From Caulobacter segnis (GTDB taxonomy: Bacteria; Pseudomonadota; Alphaproteobacteria; Caulobacterales; Caulobacteraceae), in assembly GCF_003243465.1 (NCBI RefSeq), contig NZ_QFQZ01000007.1, positions 1 to 64,000 on the forward strand: 64,000 bases of DNA, given 5' to 3'. The notes under the pieces were generated by a model. It had not been told where the DNA came from and searched no databases. It worked only from the letters and a program-made list of their open reading frames with translations. Positions 15,524-26,274 of the stretch are shown here, in pieces; position 1 is the stretch's first letter; each line of letters begins with the position of its first letter. A program made the translations under genes and the position numbers.

Positions 15524-15910
15524 TTATGCCGGGATCGGGCGATAGGCGACGTAGCCGCGCTCGACCATGCGCCGCATGGCCTCGTAGACCGAGGTGAGTT
15601 CCTCATAGGTGGAGCGTAGATGGTGCAGGCGGGCCACCTGAGCCTCGGTCAGGGTCGCGCCGTGGTCGGTCATGGCCACGGCCTCGGTCACCCAGCGAGC
15701 CCGCGCCGTCGAGGCGGCCACGGCCAGCCGCTGAAACTGCTCGCCCTCCACGCGCGGCACGGTGACGGACAGCACCGCCTTGTTCGAGGCGAAGGCGGTG
15801 TAGTCGATCTGTTCGAGATAGCCACGCATGCGACGCTGGACCTGCGGGTCCGTATCCGTAGGTTCAAAGTGATCGCCACCGCGACGCGTACCGGATGTCA
15901 TGATCGACAT
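15524..15910 (-). CDS. Hypothetical protein
   Basis: This 128-residue soluble protein starts at the ATG at 15910, which has a ggagg Shine-Dalgarno 6 bases upstream. I do not recognise it. The N-terminal 25 residues are polar. The rest is predicted to be mostly helical and includes LEQIDYTAFASNKAVLSVTV, VEGEQFQRLAVAASTARARW and HHLRSTYEELTSVYEAMRRM. No signal peptide, membrane segment or known motif is visible. It is separate from the GIY-YIG operon; the 63 bases between them contain the paired repeats. Confidence 0.7.
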   Translation of the reverse strand: MSIMTSGTRRGGDHFEPTDTDPQVQRRMRGYLEQIDYTAFASNKAVLSVTVPRVEGEQFQRLAVAASTARARWVTEAVAMTDHGATLTEAQVARLHHLRSTYEELTSVYEAMRRMVERGYVAYRPIPA

Positions 15911-16010
15911 GACGACCTCCGACCCAGCCAAATCGGCCGCTCAGAACTCGACGATGCGACCAACAGCTTAAGGACGTGTTGAGACGCCGATCACCTGTCG
16001 TTCACCGCCG

Positions 16011-18734
16011 CTAGAGCAGTTTTCGGAAGCCGATACGCACCGTGCGCCCTAACGGATCCAAGTAATCGCGCTGGTAAGCCTGCGGCGTTTTGCCGTTCTG
16101 GTCTCGAACCGTCTGCTTGGCGTCGAAGATGTTGTCGAAGTTCAGCGACACCTGCGCGCCCTTCAGGATCGGGAAGCGATCCACCGCCTTCTTCCGCGCC
16201 GGCGAGCTGAAGTTGGCGAAGAAGTTCACGCCCACCGTGGCCAGATCCGAGAAGTACAGCGTCTGCCCGCCCGTGGCGCCGCCATTGACCCAGGTCGAGG
16301 CCTTCCAGCTGCCATTGAAGCGCATGCCCAGGCCGTCCTTGAAGTAGCCGCCCTGGATCTGGACTTCGTGCCGCGCCTGGCCGGTGCGCGAATTGATCGC
16401 CGAACCGTCCAACTGGTCGAGGACCGGCAGGCCCTTGCGGATGGTCACTTCGTCGGTCAGCCGCCACGTGTGATAGACCGACAGCTGGAACATGCCCTGT
16501 CCCGGCCGCATCAGGCCAGGCGGCGGACCGCCGCCGCCCGGACCGCCGGGGCCGCCAGGACCGCCGCCGCCGAAGCGCATTCCACCGCCGCCGCCCGGGC
16601 CACCGCCGCCGAAGCGCCCGCCCGGGCCGGCCGGCGCGCCAGGCGTCGGCTGGCCGATCGGCTTGAACAGGTTGAAGCCCCAGCGGATGTTTTCGCTTTC
16701 GGCGCTGGCGAAGTTCACCGGCCGCGCGTCGATCGCCAGCAGCCGCCCCGTCGCGTCGCGGGTGAAGCGTTCGGGGAAGGCGCGCTCCAGGTCCGGCGTG
16801 ATCGCCGGGAACGACGAGATCATGTTCTTGGTCTCGGCGCGGGTATAGGTCGCGTTGAAGGTCAGCTCGATCTTGTCGAACGGCTTGTAGTTGACCGCGA
16901 ACCGCTGGACCTGGCGGTTGTCGTTGCGAAGGTTCGCATTGCCGCCGTCGGTCCGGGTGATGATTACGGTCTGGCCGGTCGTGAAGTCGAACACCGAGAC
17001 GTTCGGCGTCACCAGCACCGGATCGTTGATCTGGTTGGTGGACGGCGCGCCTTCCTCGTCGGTGAAGCTGGCGATGAAGCTGACCTGCTTGATCGGCGCC
17101 CAGTTGAGGCCGCCGCCCAGGGTGGTCAGTCCGCCCAGGTCGGACAGGTCGTCATAGCCGAGGTTGAAGTTGACCGAGAGATCGCCGGCCTTGGCCAGGA
17201 AGTCCTGGCGGGTGCTGGTCAGCGGCAGGTTGAAGCTGCTCTGGAAGCTTTCGGTCGTGCGCGTGATATCCCGGCTGGTGGTCACGCCGGAGCGGACGGT
17301 CTTGGAATCCAGGCCCTTGCTGTTGGCGCCGACCTTGAACGTCGTCTGCAGGGGACCGGCCGGCAGCTGGAACAGGTTACCGTTCAGCACCAGCTCGGCG
17401 CTGGCCGCGGTGGAGACCGAGTGCGCCGTGTCGGCCGCGACGGTCTTATAAAGACTGGACGGGATCACGCCGAACGGATTGACGGTCGGATCCCCGGCCG
17501 AAAGCGCGGCCTGCAACGGCGAGGCGTCCAGGCCTCGGCCGGTGGTGGTGTCGGTGGTGGTGCGGTCGAAGTCGCCGGTCAGGTTCCAGCGCCAGTCCTT
17601 GACCCGGCCGTTGGCGGCCATGCTGACCTGGGTGCGGAGGGTGTCGACGTCGCGCGCCAGGGTCCCCGGCGCGTCGATATAGCGATAGCCGGTGACCGCC
17701 TGAGAGAACGGCGAGAACGGGCTGCCCGCCGGCAGGGTGAAGCTCACGCCGGGCAGGCCCAGCAGGGCATGGCTGCTGGTGTCCTCGAGGTTGCCGCTGA
17801 TCGTCAGCTGGGTCTGCCTGTTGAGGTCGCGGCTGTAGGAGCCACGCAGCGTCGCCTTGTCGGACTGGGAGATCAGCGAGCGGTCGCGGGTCAGGTCGTC
17901 GGTGTTGTAGCTGTTGGCCAGCCGCGCATAGTCCGAAAGACTGGCGCGCCCGATCAGGGCTGAGCTCGGAACGCCGGCGAAGGTCACGGCGCCGCCCGTC
18001 AGGCTGGACAGGTCCGAGATGTTGGCGCCGCCGACGCCCGCGATATTGCCGGTAAGATCGTAGGGCTGGCCATTGGCGGCGCGGACGATGTTGCGGTCGG
18101 TCTCCAGCAGGTAAGGCTCGTGGGAGAGCTGGACGTCGACGTTCCAGCGCTTGTCGCCATTGATCTGGACCCGGTTGCCGCCGGCGCTCGGGCTCGTGCG
18201 TCCGCCGTTCGTGGCGACGGTGGCCGCGGCCTGGGTCTGCAGCGCGTTGTAGTTCTTCTTCAGGATGATGTTCACGACCCGCTGGTCGGCCTTGTAGCCG
18301 TAGCTGAGCGCGACCTCCTCGGGCAGAACCTGGAACTTCTCGATCGCCTCGGGCGGGATACCCTGGATCTCCTGGAAGCCGGAAATGCGGCGGCCATTGA
18401 CCAGCAGCACCGGTCCGCCGCCGCCGTCGCGGCCGCGCGTGCTGGTGGTCTGGGGCGTCAGCATGGTCAGCAGTTCGCCGATGCTGGTCGCGCCGAAGCT
18501 CTGGATCTCGGCTTCGTTCAGCTCGATGTCCGGCTTGATGTCGCCCTCGACCTTGCCGCGCGGATCCGCCTGGATCACCAGCCCCTCGACCTCGTTGGGC
18601 GCGTCGTCCTTGACGGTCGATTGCTTCTGGTCCTCGACCACGGGAACGGCGGCGGGCACGGGGGTGGTGACCGCCGCGGTGGCAGGATCGAGCGCGGCGG
18701 CGGCCAGGCCATACAGAAGCACGGAAAGGGTCAT
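16011..18734 (-). CDS. TonB-dependent receptor with glycine-rich loop
   Basis: This outer-membrane receptor of about 907 residues starts at the ATG at 18734, with signal peptide MTLSVLLYGLAAAALDPATA. The plug domain includes FGATSIGELLTML, RDGGGGPVLLVNGRRISG and PPEAIEKFQVLPEEVALSYG, and the rest is a long beta-barrel with alternating hydrophobic strands. Near residues 715-760 lies an extreme Gly/Pro-rich segment (repeats of FGGGGPGG), probably a surface loop. The C-terminus ends GFRKLL, not the usual terminal aromatic. No substrate is indicated; no TonB box or sigma/anti-sigma partner is obvious. The ligand could be a glycan, a siderophore or a peptide. Confidence 0.87.
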   Translation of the reverse strand: MTLSVLLYGLAAAALDPATAAVTTPVPAAVPVVEDQKQSTVKDDAPNEVEGLVIQADPRGKVEGDIKPDIELNEAEIQSFGATSIGELLTMLTPQTTSTRGRDGGGGPVLLVNGRRISGFQEIQGIPPEAIEKFQVLPEEVALSYGYKADQRVVNIILKKNYNALQTQAAATVATNGGRTSPSAGGNRVQINGDKRWNVDVQLSHEPYLLETDRNIVRAANGQPYDLTGNIAGVGGANISDLSSLTGGAVTFAGVPSSALIGRASLSDYARLANSYNTDDLTRDRSLISQSDKATLRGSYSRDLNRQTQLTISGNLEDTSSHALLGLPGVSFTLPAGSPFSPFSQAVTGYRYIDAPGTLARDVDTLRTQVSMAANGRVKDWRWNLTGDFDRTTTDTTTGRGLDASPLQAALSAGDPTVNPFGVIPSSLYKTVAADTAHSVSTAASAELVLNGNLFQLPAGPLQTTFKVGANSKGLDSKTVRSGVTTSRDITRTTESFQSSFNLPLTSTRQDFLAKAGDLSVNFNLGYDDLSDLGGLTTLGGGLNWAPIKQVSFIASFTDEEGAPSTNQINDPVLVTPNVSVFDFTTGQTVIITRTDGGNANLRNDNRQVQRFAVNYKPFDKIELTFNATYTRAETKNMISSFPAITPDLERAFPERFTRDATGRLLAIDARPVNFASAESENIRWGFNLFKPIGQPTPGAPAGPGGRFGGGGPGGGGGMRFGGGGPGGPGGPGGGGPPPGLMRPGQGMFQLSVYHTWRLTDEVTIRKGLPVLDQLDGSAINSRTGQARHEVQIQGGYFKDGLGMRFNGSWKASTWVNGGATGGQTLYFSDLATVGVNFFANFSSPARKKAVDRFPILKGAQVSLNFDNIFDAKQTVRDQNGKTPQAYQRDYLDPLGRTVRIGFRKLL

Positions 18735-19006
18735 TCGGCCCACGAAACAGGAGTTGCAAGCAGGAGCGCCGCGCAGGCGGCGTCGACGCAGGGTCGCCGC
18801 TCTTACGGGGGAAGGTCCCGCGTCGCAACGCCCCCCGGCGCCGTCCCCCACTATGTGTGATAAAGCGCGCACCAGTGTGTCCTGGGCGCGCCGCCCCCAG
18901 GGTGAAGCTTTGAAATTCGGTTACACGCGGGACAAGCTCACGGCGAAGGCTGCAACTTTGTGTCTAGCGCGAAACAAATCTCGCGCCGGAGCAAGCCTGA
19001 CGACCT

Positions 19007-20377
19007 CTAGCGTCCGCCGCGCCGAATCTCGGCCAGAAGCGCCTCGATGGCCTTGGCGTGGCCGCCCGCCAGGTCGTCGGCCGGGAAGATCACCATCGGC
19101 TGATCCGGCGCCAAGCCCTTGCCTTCGAGATCCCGACCATCGGGGGCCTTGTAGAGTTCGGCCGGCAGGGCGAAGGCCCAGCCGTTCGGCAGGGGCTTGG
19201 GCAGCTGGTCCGAATAGGCGCCGTGCGTGACGCCGCCGACCTGCTTCACATTGGGCATGGCCTTCATCATCAGGCCGAACGTCTCGCCCGCGCTGACAGT
19301 GATGTCGCTGGTGACCAGATAGACAGGGCCCGTGAAGCGTGGGCCACGGGCGGGCTCGACGGTCACCGTCTGCGCCGTCGCCTTCGCGCCGACCGCGATC
19401 TTGGCGTAGGCGGGACGCGGCTGGTCGGTGAACCGGCCGGCGATCGCGCGGCTGATGGTGTCATAGCCGCCGCGGTTGTTGCTGACGTCGACCACCACCG
19501 CCCTGGCGCCGGCGAAGGCGGCGAGAGCCTCGTCCAGCACCGCGTCCAGGGGGCGGGGATCGTCCGGCGCCGCGTTGCGCGCGAACGCCCCCATGGTCAC
19601 GACGTTGAGGTAGCCAATGTCGTCGATCCGGCCCCAGAAGATCCGGTTGTTGGCGGCCTGCCGCCCCTTGCCGGCCAGGATGCGTGTCAGGACGCCGTCG
19701 CGATAGGCCTGCAGCCACGCCTTTTCGCCCCCGTCGGGATCGGCGGCGTGAACGCGCGACAGGGTCGGAGCGACTCCAGGCTCCAGGTCGCGCTGGGCCC
19801 CGGCGACGACGCCGTGCAGCTCGACGTGCGGATCATCGAGACCGGCCATCAGTTCGGCGAGCGCCGCCCAGAGCTGGGCCTCGTCGGCTTGCGGACCGAT
19901 CTTGGCCATGGCGGCGGCGCGACGCGCCGGCCAGTCGAGACCGCGCTCCGCCGACCGCGGATAGAGTTCGGCGAAGGTGTCGGCGGCGAAGGCCACGATC
20001 CGGTCCGGCGTCCAGGTCGCCGTGGACCCGCAGGCGGTCGGAAGGCTGGGCAGGCGGTCGAACAGGTAGCGCGTGGCGGCGGGATCGCCGGCCAGGGTGA
20101 TCGTCCCCTGCCCCTCCGCGCGCCAGACGCCCATGATCCCGTCCGGGTCGGGCTCGCGGCGCGGATCGGCGTAGCAGGCGCCGCCAGCCGTCTGGAACAG
20201 CTTGCCGCCCTCGGGACCGAACTCGACGATCCAGCCATAGCCACGGGATTTCCAGACGCCGCGCAGTTCGGACGCGACGACTCCCTTGGTCTGGACGGAC
20301 CAGAACGGGCTTTCGGCGAAGGCGGGGGCGGCGAAGGCGACGACAGCGGCGGCCGCCGCGAGACTCAGGCTTTTCAT
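19007..20377 (-). CDS. Exported S41 family (C-terminal processing-type) peptidase
   Basis: This protein of about 456 residues has a Sec signal peptide (SLSLAAAAAVVAFAAPAFA) when started at the ATG at 20377. The C-terminal half has the tail-specific protease fold: RAVVVDVSNNRGGYD, then VYLVTSDITVSAGETFGLMM with the Ser of S-A-G-E as likely nucleophile, and VGGVTHGAYSD. No PDZ domain is seen; the N-terminal part (WKSRGYGWIVEFG) is a small beta-rich domain. It is likely periplasmic. It starts 58 bases after thiC ends, on the same strand, so readthrough from thiC is possible. Confidence 0.85.
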   Translation of the reverse strand: MKSLSLAAAAAVVAFAAPAFAESPFWSVQTKGVVASELRGVWKSRGYGWIVEFGPEGGKLFQTAGGACYADPRREPDPDGIMGVWRAEGQGTITLAGDPAATRYLFDRLPSLPTACGSTATWTPDRIVAFAADTFAELYPRSAERGLDWPARRAAAMAKIGPQADEAQLWAALAELMAGLDDPHVELHGVVAGAQRDLEPGVAPTLSRVHAADPDGGEKAWLQAYRDGVLTRILAGKGRQAANNRIFWGRIDDIGYLNVVTMGAFARNAAPDDPRPLDAVLDEALAAFAGARAVVVDVSNNRGGYDTISRAIAGRFTDQPRPAYAKIAVGAKATAQTVTVEPARGPRFTGPVYLVTSDITVSAGETFGLMMKAMPNVKQVGGVTHGAYSDQLPKPLPNGWAFALPAELYKAPDGRDLEGKGLAPDQPMVIFPADDLAGGHAKAIEALLAEIRRGGR

Positions 20378-20435
20378 GGCGCGACGGTGGAGGGCTCTCC
20401 GCCGCCGCGCCAGTGAAATCAACGCAATAGAGGCC

Positions 20436-22274
<1,839 letters not shown>

Positions 22275-22354
22275 TTCGGGCGCTCCTCAAGCTTCCAAGG
22301 AGACCCGGACGTGTCGTGCTTGAGTCGGTCTGACGGACGCCATCTAGGCCGCGT

Positions 22355-22447
22355 CCGCGTTCCCTCCCTTCGCCGGCATGACCCGGATCAGGTTCTACGG
22401 GTCAGGGCCGGAAGCCCAATCTCAGCCGCGCGCGCGGCCCCCCGGTG
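22355..22447 (-). promoter_or_regulatory. TPP (thiamine pyrophosphate) riboswitch
   Basis: On the minus strand the leader of thiC reads CCGGGGGG, then CTGAGATTGGGCTTCCGG, then CCTGACCCGTAGAACCTGAT and CCGGGTCATGCCGGCGAAGG. These are the conserved CUGAGA and ACCUGAUCCGGGUCAUGCCGGCG elements of the THI box. It lies about 85-170 bases upstream of the thiC start. The leader between it and the start codon can mask or expose the ribosome-binding site. Confidence 0.95.
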
Positions 22448-22534
22448 AACAGAGGTCGGACACTAGGCGCGCTGACGCGCAGGTCAAGCGTTGATGCCGG
22501 TCAAGCGGTCACGCGCGCCGCGTTCCGAGCCGGC

Positions 22535-23383
22535 TCAGAGGCTCGCCGCCGAGAAGGTGTCGCAGGCCGACGGGTCCCCCTGCTCATAGCCGCGGCTGAA
22601 CCACCGCATCCGCTGGGCGCTCGTGCCGTGGGTGAAGCTGTCGGGCACGACCTGCCCTTGCGTCTGCTTCTGCAGCGTGTCGTCGCCCACGGCCGCCGCC
22701 GCGCCGAGGCCGTCCTGGACGTCGGAGCGATTGATCACGATCCGTCCGCCCGACGCCTCGCCGGCGTGCGCGGCCCAGACGCCGGCGTAACAGTCGGCCT
22801 GCAGCTCCAGCCGCACCGAGCCGCTCTCCTGCCCGCGCGCGCCCAGGCGGCGGGCCTGCTGATCCGCGCCCAGCAGGTGCTGGACGTGGTGGCCGATCTC
22901 ATGGCTGACCACATAGGCGCGGGCGAACTCGCCCTTGGCGCCGAAGCGGCCCTCCAGCTCTCGCCAGAACGACAGGTCCAGATAGACCTTCTGGTCGGCC
23001 GGACAATAGAACGGCCCCATGGCCGACTGGCCCGTGCCGCAGCCGGTTCCGGTGGCCTCCTTGTAGAGCACGATCGCCTCGGGCGGGCGGTATTCCACGC
23101 CCTCGCGTTGGAAGATCGGCGTCCAGACCTCGCGGTTGGAGGTCTCGATCACGTCGATGAACTGGCCGTCGCGGTCGGAGACCTCGCCGCGCGCGCCCTG
23201 TTGCTGGGCGGGCTGCTGCAGGCCCTGGGCGACATCCATGGTCGTGCGCGGATCGATGCCGAACACGAAATAACCGATCGCCGCCAGCACCACCGCGCCG
23301 ATGCCGCCGCCGGCGATCCCCACCGGCCCCAGACCGCGTCGATCCTCGATATTGCCGGACCGACGGCCCCCTTCCCACTCCAT
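22535..23383 (-). CDS. Neutral zinc metallopeptidase (YpfJ family)
   Basis: This 282-residue membrane-anchored metallopeptidase has the polar start MEWEGGRRSGNIEDRRG, one transmembrane helix at about residues 20-42, and a periplasmic domain with the zinc motif HEIGHH (His161, Glu162, His165). Downstream come LELQADCYAGVWA and SFTHGTSAQR. These match the YpfJ/KPN_00809 family of putative neutral zinc peptidases, whose substrates are not known. Conserved Cys pairs (CGTG...YCPADQ, ADCYAG, ACDTFS) suggest periplasmic disulfides. It shares its strand with the small exported protein upstream, with a 15-base gap. Confidence 0.9.
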   Translation of the reverse strand: MEWEGGRRSGNIEDRRGLGPVGIAGGGIGAVVLAAIGYFVFGIDPRTTMDVAQGLQQPAQQQGARGEVSDRDGQFIDVIETSNREVWTPIFQREGVEYRPPEAIVLYKEATGTGCGTGQSAMGPFYCPADQKVYLDLSFWRELEGRFGAKGEFARAYVVSHEIGHHVQHLLGADQQARRLGARGQESGSVRLELQADCYAGVWAAHAGEASGGRIVINRSDVQDGLGAAAAVGDDTLQKQTQGQVVPDSFTHGTSAQRMRWFSRGYEQGDPSACDTFSAASL

Positions 23384-23398
23384 GCAAGCCTCTCGTGT

Positions 23399-23794
23399 TT
23401 AGCGTTTCGGTTCGCTCGCCGGCCTGATGGCGCGCATGCGGGCGTTGCTCTGGGCCAGGGCGTCCTGGGTCAGCTGGTCGAGGCGGCTCATGTCGCTGGA
23501 GCGCTGGACTTCGCGCCGGGCCGGATCCTCCACGGCCCGGACGGGCGGCGCGGTTATGGACGGCGCGGCCAGAACGGCGCCGGCTCGCTGCTGATCGAGA
23601 CCGCGCAGCAGGCTCTCGGTCCTCGCCCGCTCCTGCGCGTTCGAGCTCTCGATCTGGCTGGCCAGCATGTCGCGCCGCACGTCCTCCACCGCCTGGGCGG
23701 CGGCGTTGCGGGCCTGGATGTCGCGCAGGCTCTGGGCCTGGGCGCTCGCGCCCAAGGCCGCGAGGCAGAAAGAGATGCAAAGGGCTTTCCGCAC
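23399..23794 (-). CDS. Exported hypothetical protein
   Basis: This protein of about 131 residues starts at the GTG at 23794, which gives a good signal peptide (RKALCISFCLAALGASAQAQ). The mature part is Arg/Glu/Gln-rich and helical (SLRDIQARNAAAQAVEDVRR, IESSNAQERARTESLLRGL), which suggests a coiled coil. I do not recognise a family. It lies 15 bases upstream of the YpfJ-type peptidase, so it may be cotranscribed with and act alongside it in the periplasm. The frame extends further upstream, but without a signal peptide at the N-terminus. Confidence 0.65.
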   Translation of the reverse strand: MRKALCISFCLAALGASAQAQSLRDIQARNAAAQAVEDVRRDMLASQIESSNAQERARTESLLRGLDQQRAGAVLAAPSITAPPVRAVEDPARREVQRSSDMSRLDQLTQDALAQSNARMRAIRPASEPKR

Positions 23795-23838
23795 GGGACG
23801 CGCCGCTCCTGGTTGGAACGGCCCGCCGCGCGTTGCGA

Positions 23839-24396
23839 TCAAGGCCGTTTGACGGTGAAACGCGCGAGTTCGGTCTTCGGCGCCGCCCAATCCGGATTAA
23901 GCTCCGCCGCCTTGGCGTAGTCCAGATAGGCCGCGCGCAGGTCGCCGAGGCCTTCATGCGCCAGGGCGCGGTTGTAGAGCGCCCGCTCGGGGTCCTTGAC
24001 GCCCAGCGAAAGGCCCTTGTCGATCTGGGCCATGCCCTCCGCGTAGCGCGCCTGCCCCACGAAGGTCGCGCCACGGTTCACATAGGCTTCGCCGAGATTG
24101 GGATCGAGGCTGGTGGCCTGGTCGAAGTCCGCGCGAGCGGCCTCGAAATGCAGCTGTCGCATCTGCAGCACGCCCCGGTTCACATAGGTCTTGGCGCGGT
24201 CGCGGAAGCCGAGGACCTCGAGTTCCAGCGCGGTCGTGCAGGCGAGAATGGCGCGGTCATCGGATCGTCCCTTCAGCGCGGCGTCGGAACATGCGTTGGC
24301 CGAAGCGCCGCCGACGACGACGGTCGAAGCGCCGGCCGCGCCGGCGAACAGGAAAGCCGCCGCGCCCAGCGCGACGCACGGGATCATCCGGGTCAT
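23839..24396 (-). CDS. Exported tetratricopeptide-repeat protein
   Basis: This 185-residue protein starts at the ATG at 24396, with signal peptide IPCVALGAAAFLFAGAAGAS. About three TPR units follow: AKTYVNRGVLQMRQLHFEAA, GEAYVNRGATFVGQARYAEG and ERALYNRALAHEGLGDLRAA, the last leading into AKAAELNPDW. TPRs mediate protein-protein contacts, and the protein is presumably periplasmic. A single Cys pair (ACSDAAL, ILACTTA) may form a disulfide. Its partner is unknown. It follows its own promoter, divergent from the desulfhydrase gene (142 bases). Confidence 0.82.
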   Translation of the reverse strand: MTRMIPCVALGAAAFLFAGAAGASTVVVGGASANACSDAALKGRSDDRAILACTTALELEVLGFRDRAKTYVNRGVLQMRQLHFEAARADFDQATSLDPNLGEAYVNRGATFVGQARYAEGMAQIDKGLSLGVKDPERALYNRALAHEGLGDLRAAYLDYAKAAELNPDWAAPKTELARFTVKRP

Positions 24397-24538
24397 GTCT
24401 TCCTCCGTGGGGCCGCTCGTTCGCGCGGAGGCCCTCGCGCCGATCATACCACCAAAGGCGCTCGCCGCCGTCACCTTGTGGTCGCACCACCCGCACGGCG
24501 TGCTAACAGGAGAACGACTCCGAGAGGGACCTCGCCTA

Positions 24539-25540
24539 ATGCATCTCGCCCGCTTTCCTCGCGCTCGCTTCGCCCACCTGCCGACGCCCCTGGAGCCCCT
24601 GCCCCGCCTCGGCGCGGCGCTCGGGATCGACCTCTGGGTAAAGCGCGACGACTGCACGGGCCTGGCGGGCGGCGGCAACAAGACCCGCAAGCTGGAGTTC
24701 CTGCTGGGCGAGGCCCTGGCGCAGGGCGCCGACACCCTGGTCACCCAGGGCGCGGTCCAGTCCAACCACGTGCGCCAGACGATCGCCGCCGGCGCGCGCT
24801 TCGGCCTCCCGACCGAGGTGATCCTGGAGGAGCGCACCGGCTCCAAGGCCGAGGACTATGTCGGCAATGGCAACGTGCTGCTGGACAAGCTGATGGGCGC
24901 GGCGATCCGCTTCGTTCCTGGCGGCAGCGACATGGTGGCTGAGCTCGAAGCCACGGCGGAAAGCGTCCGCCAGCGGGGCGGCAAGCCCTATGTCATTCCC
25001 GGCGGCGGCTCGAATACCGTCGGCGCGCTGGGCTATGTCGACTGCGCCCGCGAGTTGATCGTCCAGGCCGACCAGATGGACCTGAAGATCGACCGGCTTG
25101 TCACCGCCACTGGCAGCGCCGGCACGCACGCCGGCCTCGTCGCCGGCTTCGCGGCGCTGTCGGTCGAGGTTCCGATCCTGGGCTTCGGCGTGCGCGCGCC
25201 CAAGGCCAAGCAGGAGGAGAACGTGTTCAACCTCGCCGTCGCCACCGCCGAGACCATCGGCGCGGCGGGCCGGGTGAGACGCGAGGCGGTCGTGGCCGAC
25301 TGCGACTATGTCGGCGAGGGCTACGGCCTCGTGGACCAGGGCGTGATCGACGCTCTGACCCTGGCCGCGCGCACCGAAGGCCTGCTGCTGGACCCCGTCT
25401 ATTCGGGTAAGGCGATGAAGGGCCTGATCGACCAGGCGCAAAAGGGCGCCTTCAAGGGTGAGCGCGTCGTCTTCCTGCACACCGGCGGCGCGCAGGGCCT
25501 GTTCGGCTACCAGAGCGTGCTGGAGCCGGCCCTCGGCTAA
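24539..25540 (+). CDS. D-cysteine desulfhydrase / ACC-deaminase family PLP enzyme
   Basis: This is a 333-residue fold-type II PLP enzyme. The cofactor lysine is Lys51 in GLAGGGNKTRKLEFLLGEAL, followed by QGAVQSNHVRQTIAAGA. VIPGGGSNTVGALGY and VTATGSAGTHAGL bind the substrate and cofactor phosphate. Members release pyruvate, sulfide and ammonia from D-cysteine, or open aminocyclopropane carboxylate. The two activities cannot be separated reliably by eye, though LLLDPVYSGKAMKGL is shared by both. It is 12 bases upstream of a racemase gene, which favours a role in D-amino acid turnover. Confidence 0.88.
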   Translation: MHLARFPRARFAHLPTPLEPLPRLGAALGIDLWVKRDDCTGLAGGGNKTRKLEFLLGEALAQGADTLVTQGAVQSNHVRQTIAAGARFGLPTEVILEERTGSKAEDYVGNGNVLLDKLMGAAIRFVPGGSDMVAELEATAESVRQRGGKPYVIPGGGSNTVGALGYVDCARELIVQADQMDLKIDRLVTATGSAGTHAGLVAGFAALSVEVPILGFGVRAPKAKQEENVFNLAVATAETIGAAGRVRREAVVADCDYVGEGYGLVDQGVIDALTLAARTEGLLLDPVYSGKAMKGLIDQAQKGAFKGERVVFLHTGGAQGLFGYQSVLEPALG

Positions 25541-25552
25541 GGGAGCGATCGG

Positions 25553-26218
25553 ATGAGCAAGATCCTCGGCGTTCTCGGCGGGATGGGTCCCGCCGCCACC
25601 CTCGATTTCCTGGCCAAGCTGCAGGCCGCCACGCCGGTCCAGCGCGAGCAGGATCACCTGCGGGTGCTGGTCGACATCAATCCGCACGTCCCCGACCGCA
25701 ATGTCGGCGCCGAGGATCCCGCGCCCGTGCTCGCCGCGATGGCCGAAGGTCTTCGGGACGCCGGCGCCCAGGTGCTGGCGATCGCCTGCAACACCGCCCA
25801 CGCCTATGCCGACGCGGTGCGCGCCAGCGGCCTGCCCCTGGTCGACATGCTGGAAACCGCCGGTCTGGCCGCCAAGGCGCAGGGCGCGTCCAGGGTCGGG
25901 GTTCTCGGCACGGGCCTGGCGCTGGGCCTCTATCGCGACCGCTTCTTCCACATGGGCCTGGAGACGGTCACCCTGGACGATCACGAGCAGGTCGAATTCA
26001 TGGCCCTGCTCTATCGGATCAAGCATGGCGACGTGGGGCCAGCATCGCGCGAGACCATGGCCGCGCTGGCCCATCGCCTGGTCGGCAAGGGGGCGCAGAG
26101 CGTGGTGGCCGGCTGCACTGAGGTGCCGCTGGTGCTATCCGCCGACGACCTGTCGGTCCCGTTCCTGGACGCCACGCAACAACTGGCTATCCGCTGCGTG
26201 GACGTCTGCCTCGGCTAG
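25553..26218 (+). CDS. Aspartate/glutamate racemase family protein
   Basis: This 221-residue cofactor-independent racemase has the two active-site cysteines in LAIACNTAHAYAD (Cys79) and VVAGCTEVPLVL. The start ILGVLGGMGPAATLDF is diagnostic of the YgeA/RacX-type branch, which acts on aspartate, glutamate or broad amino-acid substrates. It is cotranscribed with the PLP desulfhydrase upstream (12-base gap). Together they could interconvert an amino acid and degrade its D-form; the substrate is not established. Strong hairpins lie just after its stop. Confidence 0.88.
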   Translation: MSKILGVLGGMGPAATLDFLAKLQAATPVQREQDHLRVLVDINPHVPDRNVGAEDPAPVLAAMAEGLRDAGAQVLAIACNTAHAYADAVRASGLPLVDMLETAGLAAKAQGASRVGVLGTGLALGLYRDRFFHMGLETVTLDDHEQVEFMALLYRIKHGDVGPASRETMAALAHRLVGKGAQSVVAGCTEVPLVLSADDLSVPFLDATQQLAIRCVDVCLG

Positions 26219-26242
26219 GCCGGGCGAGCCGCGGACATGAAA

Positions 26243-26274
26243 ACGCCCCCGGAGCCAAACGGACCCGGGGGCGT
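26243..26274 (-). terminator. Intrinsic terminator (minus strand), possibly bidirectional
   Basis: The arms acgcccccgg (26243-26252) and ccgggggcgt (26265-26274) pair perfectly over 10 bp. Read on the minus strand the hairpin is followed by TTTT, so it is a proper intrinsic terminator in that direction. On the plus strand it lies 24 bases after the racemase stop and has no U-tract. A second perfect hairpin, gtcctgtt-cccc-aacaggac (26276-26295), is directly adjacent. Confidence 0.8.
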
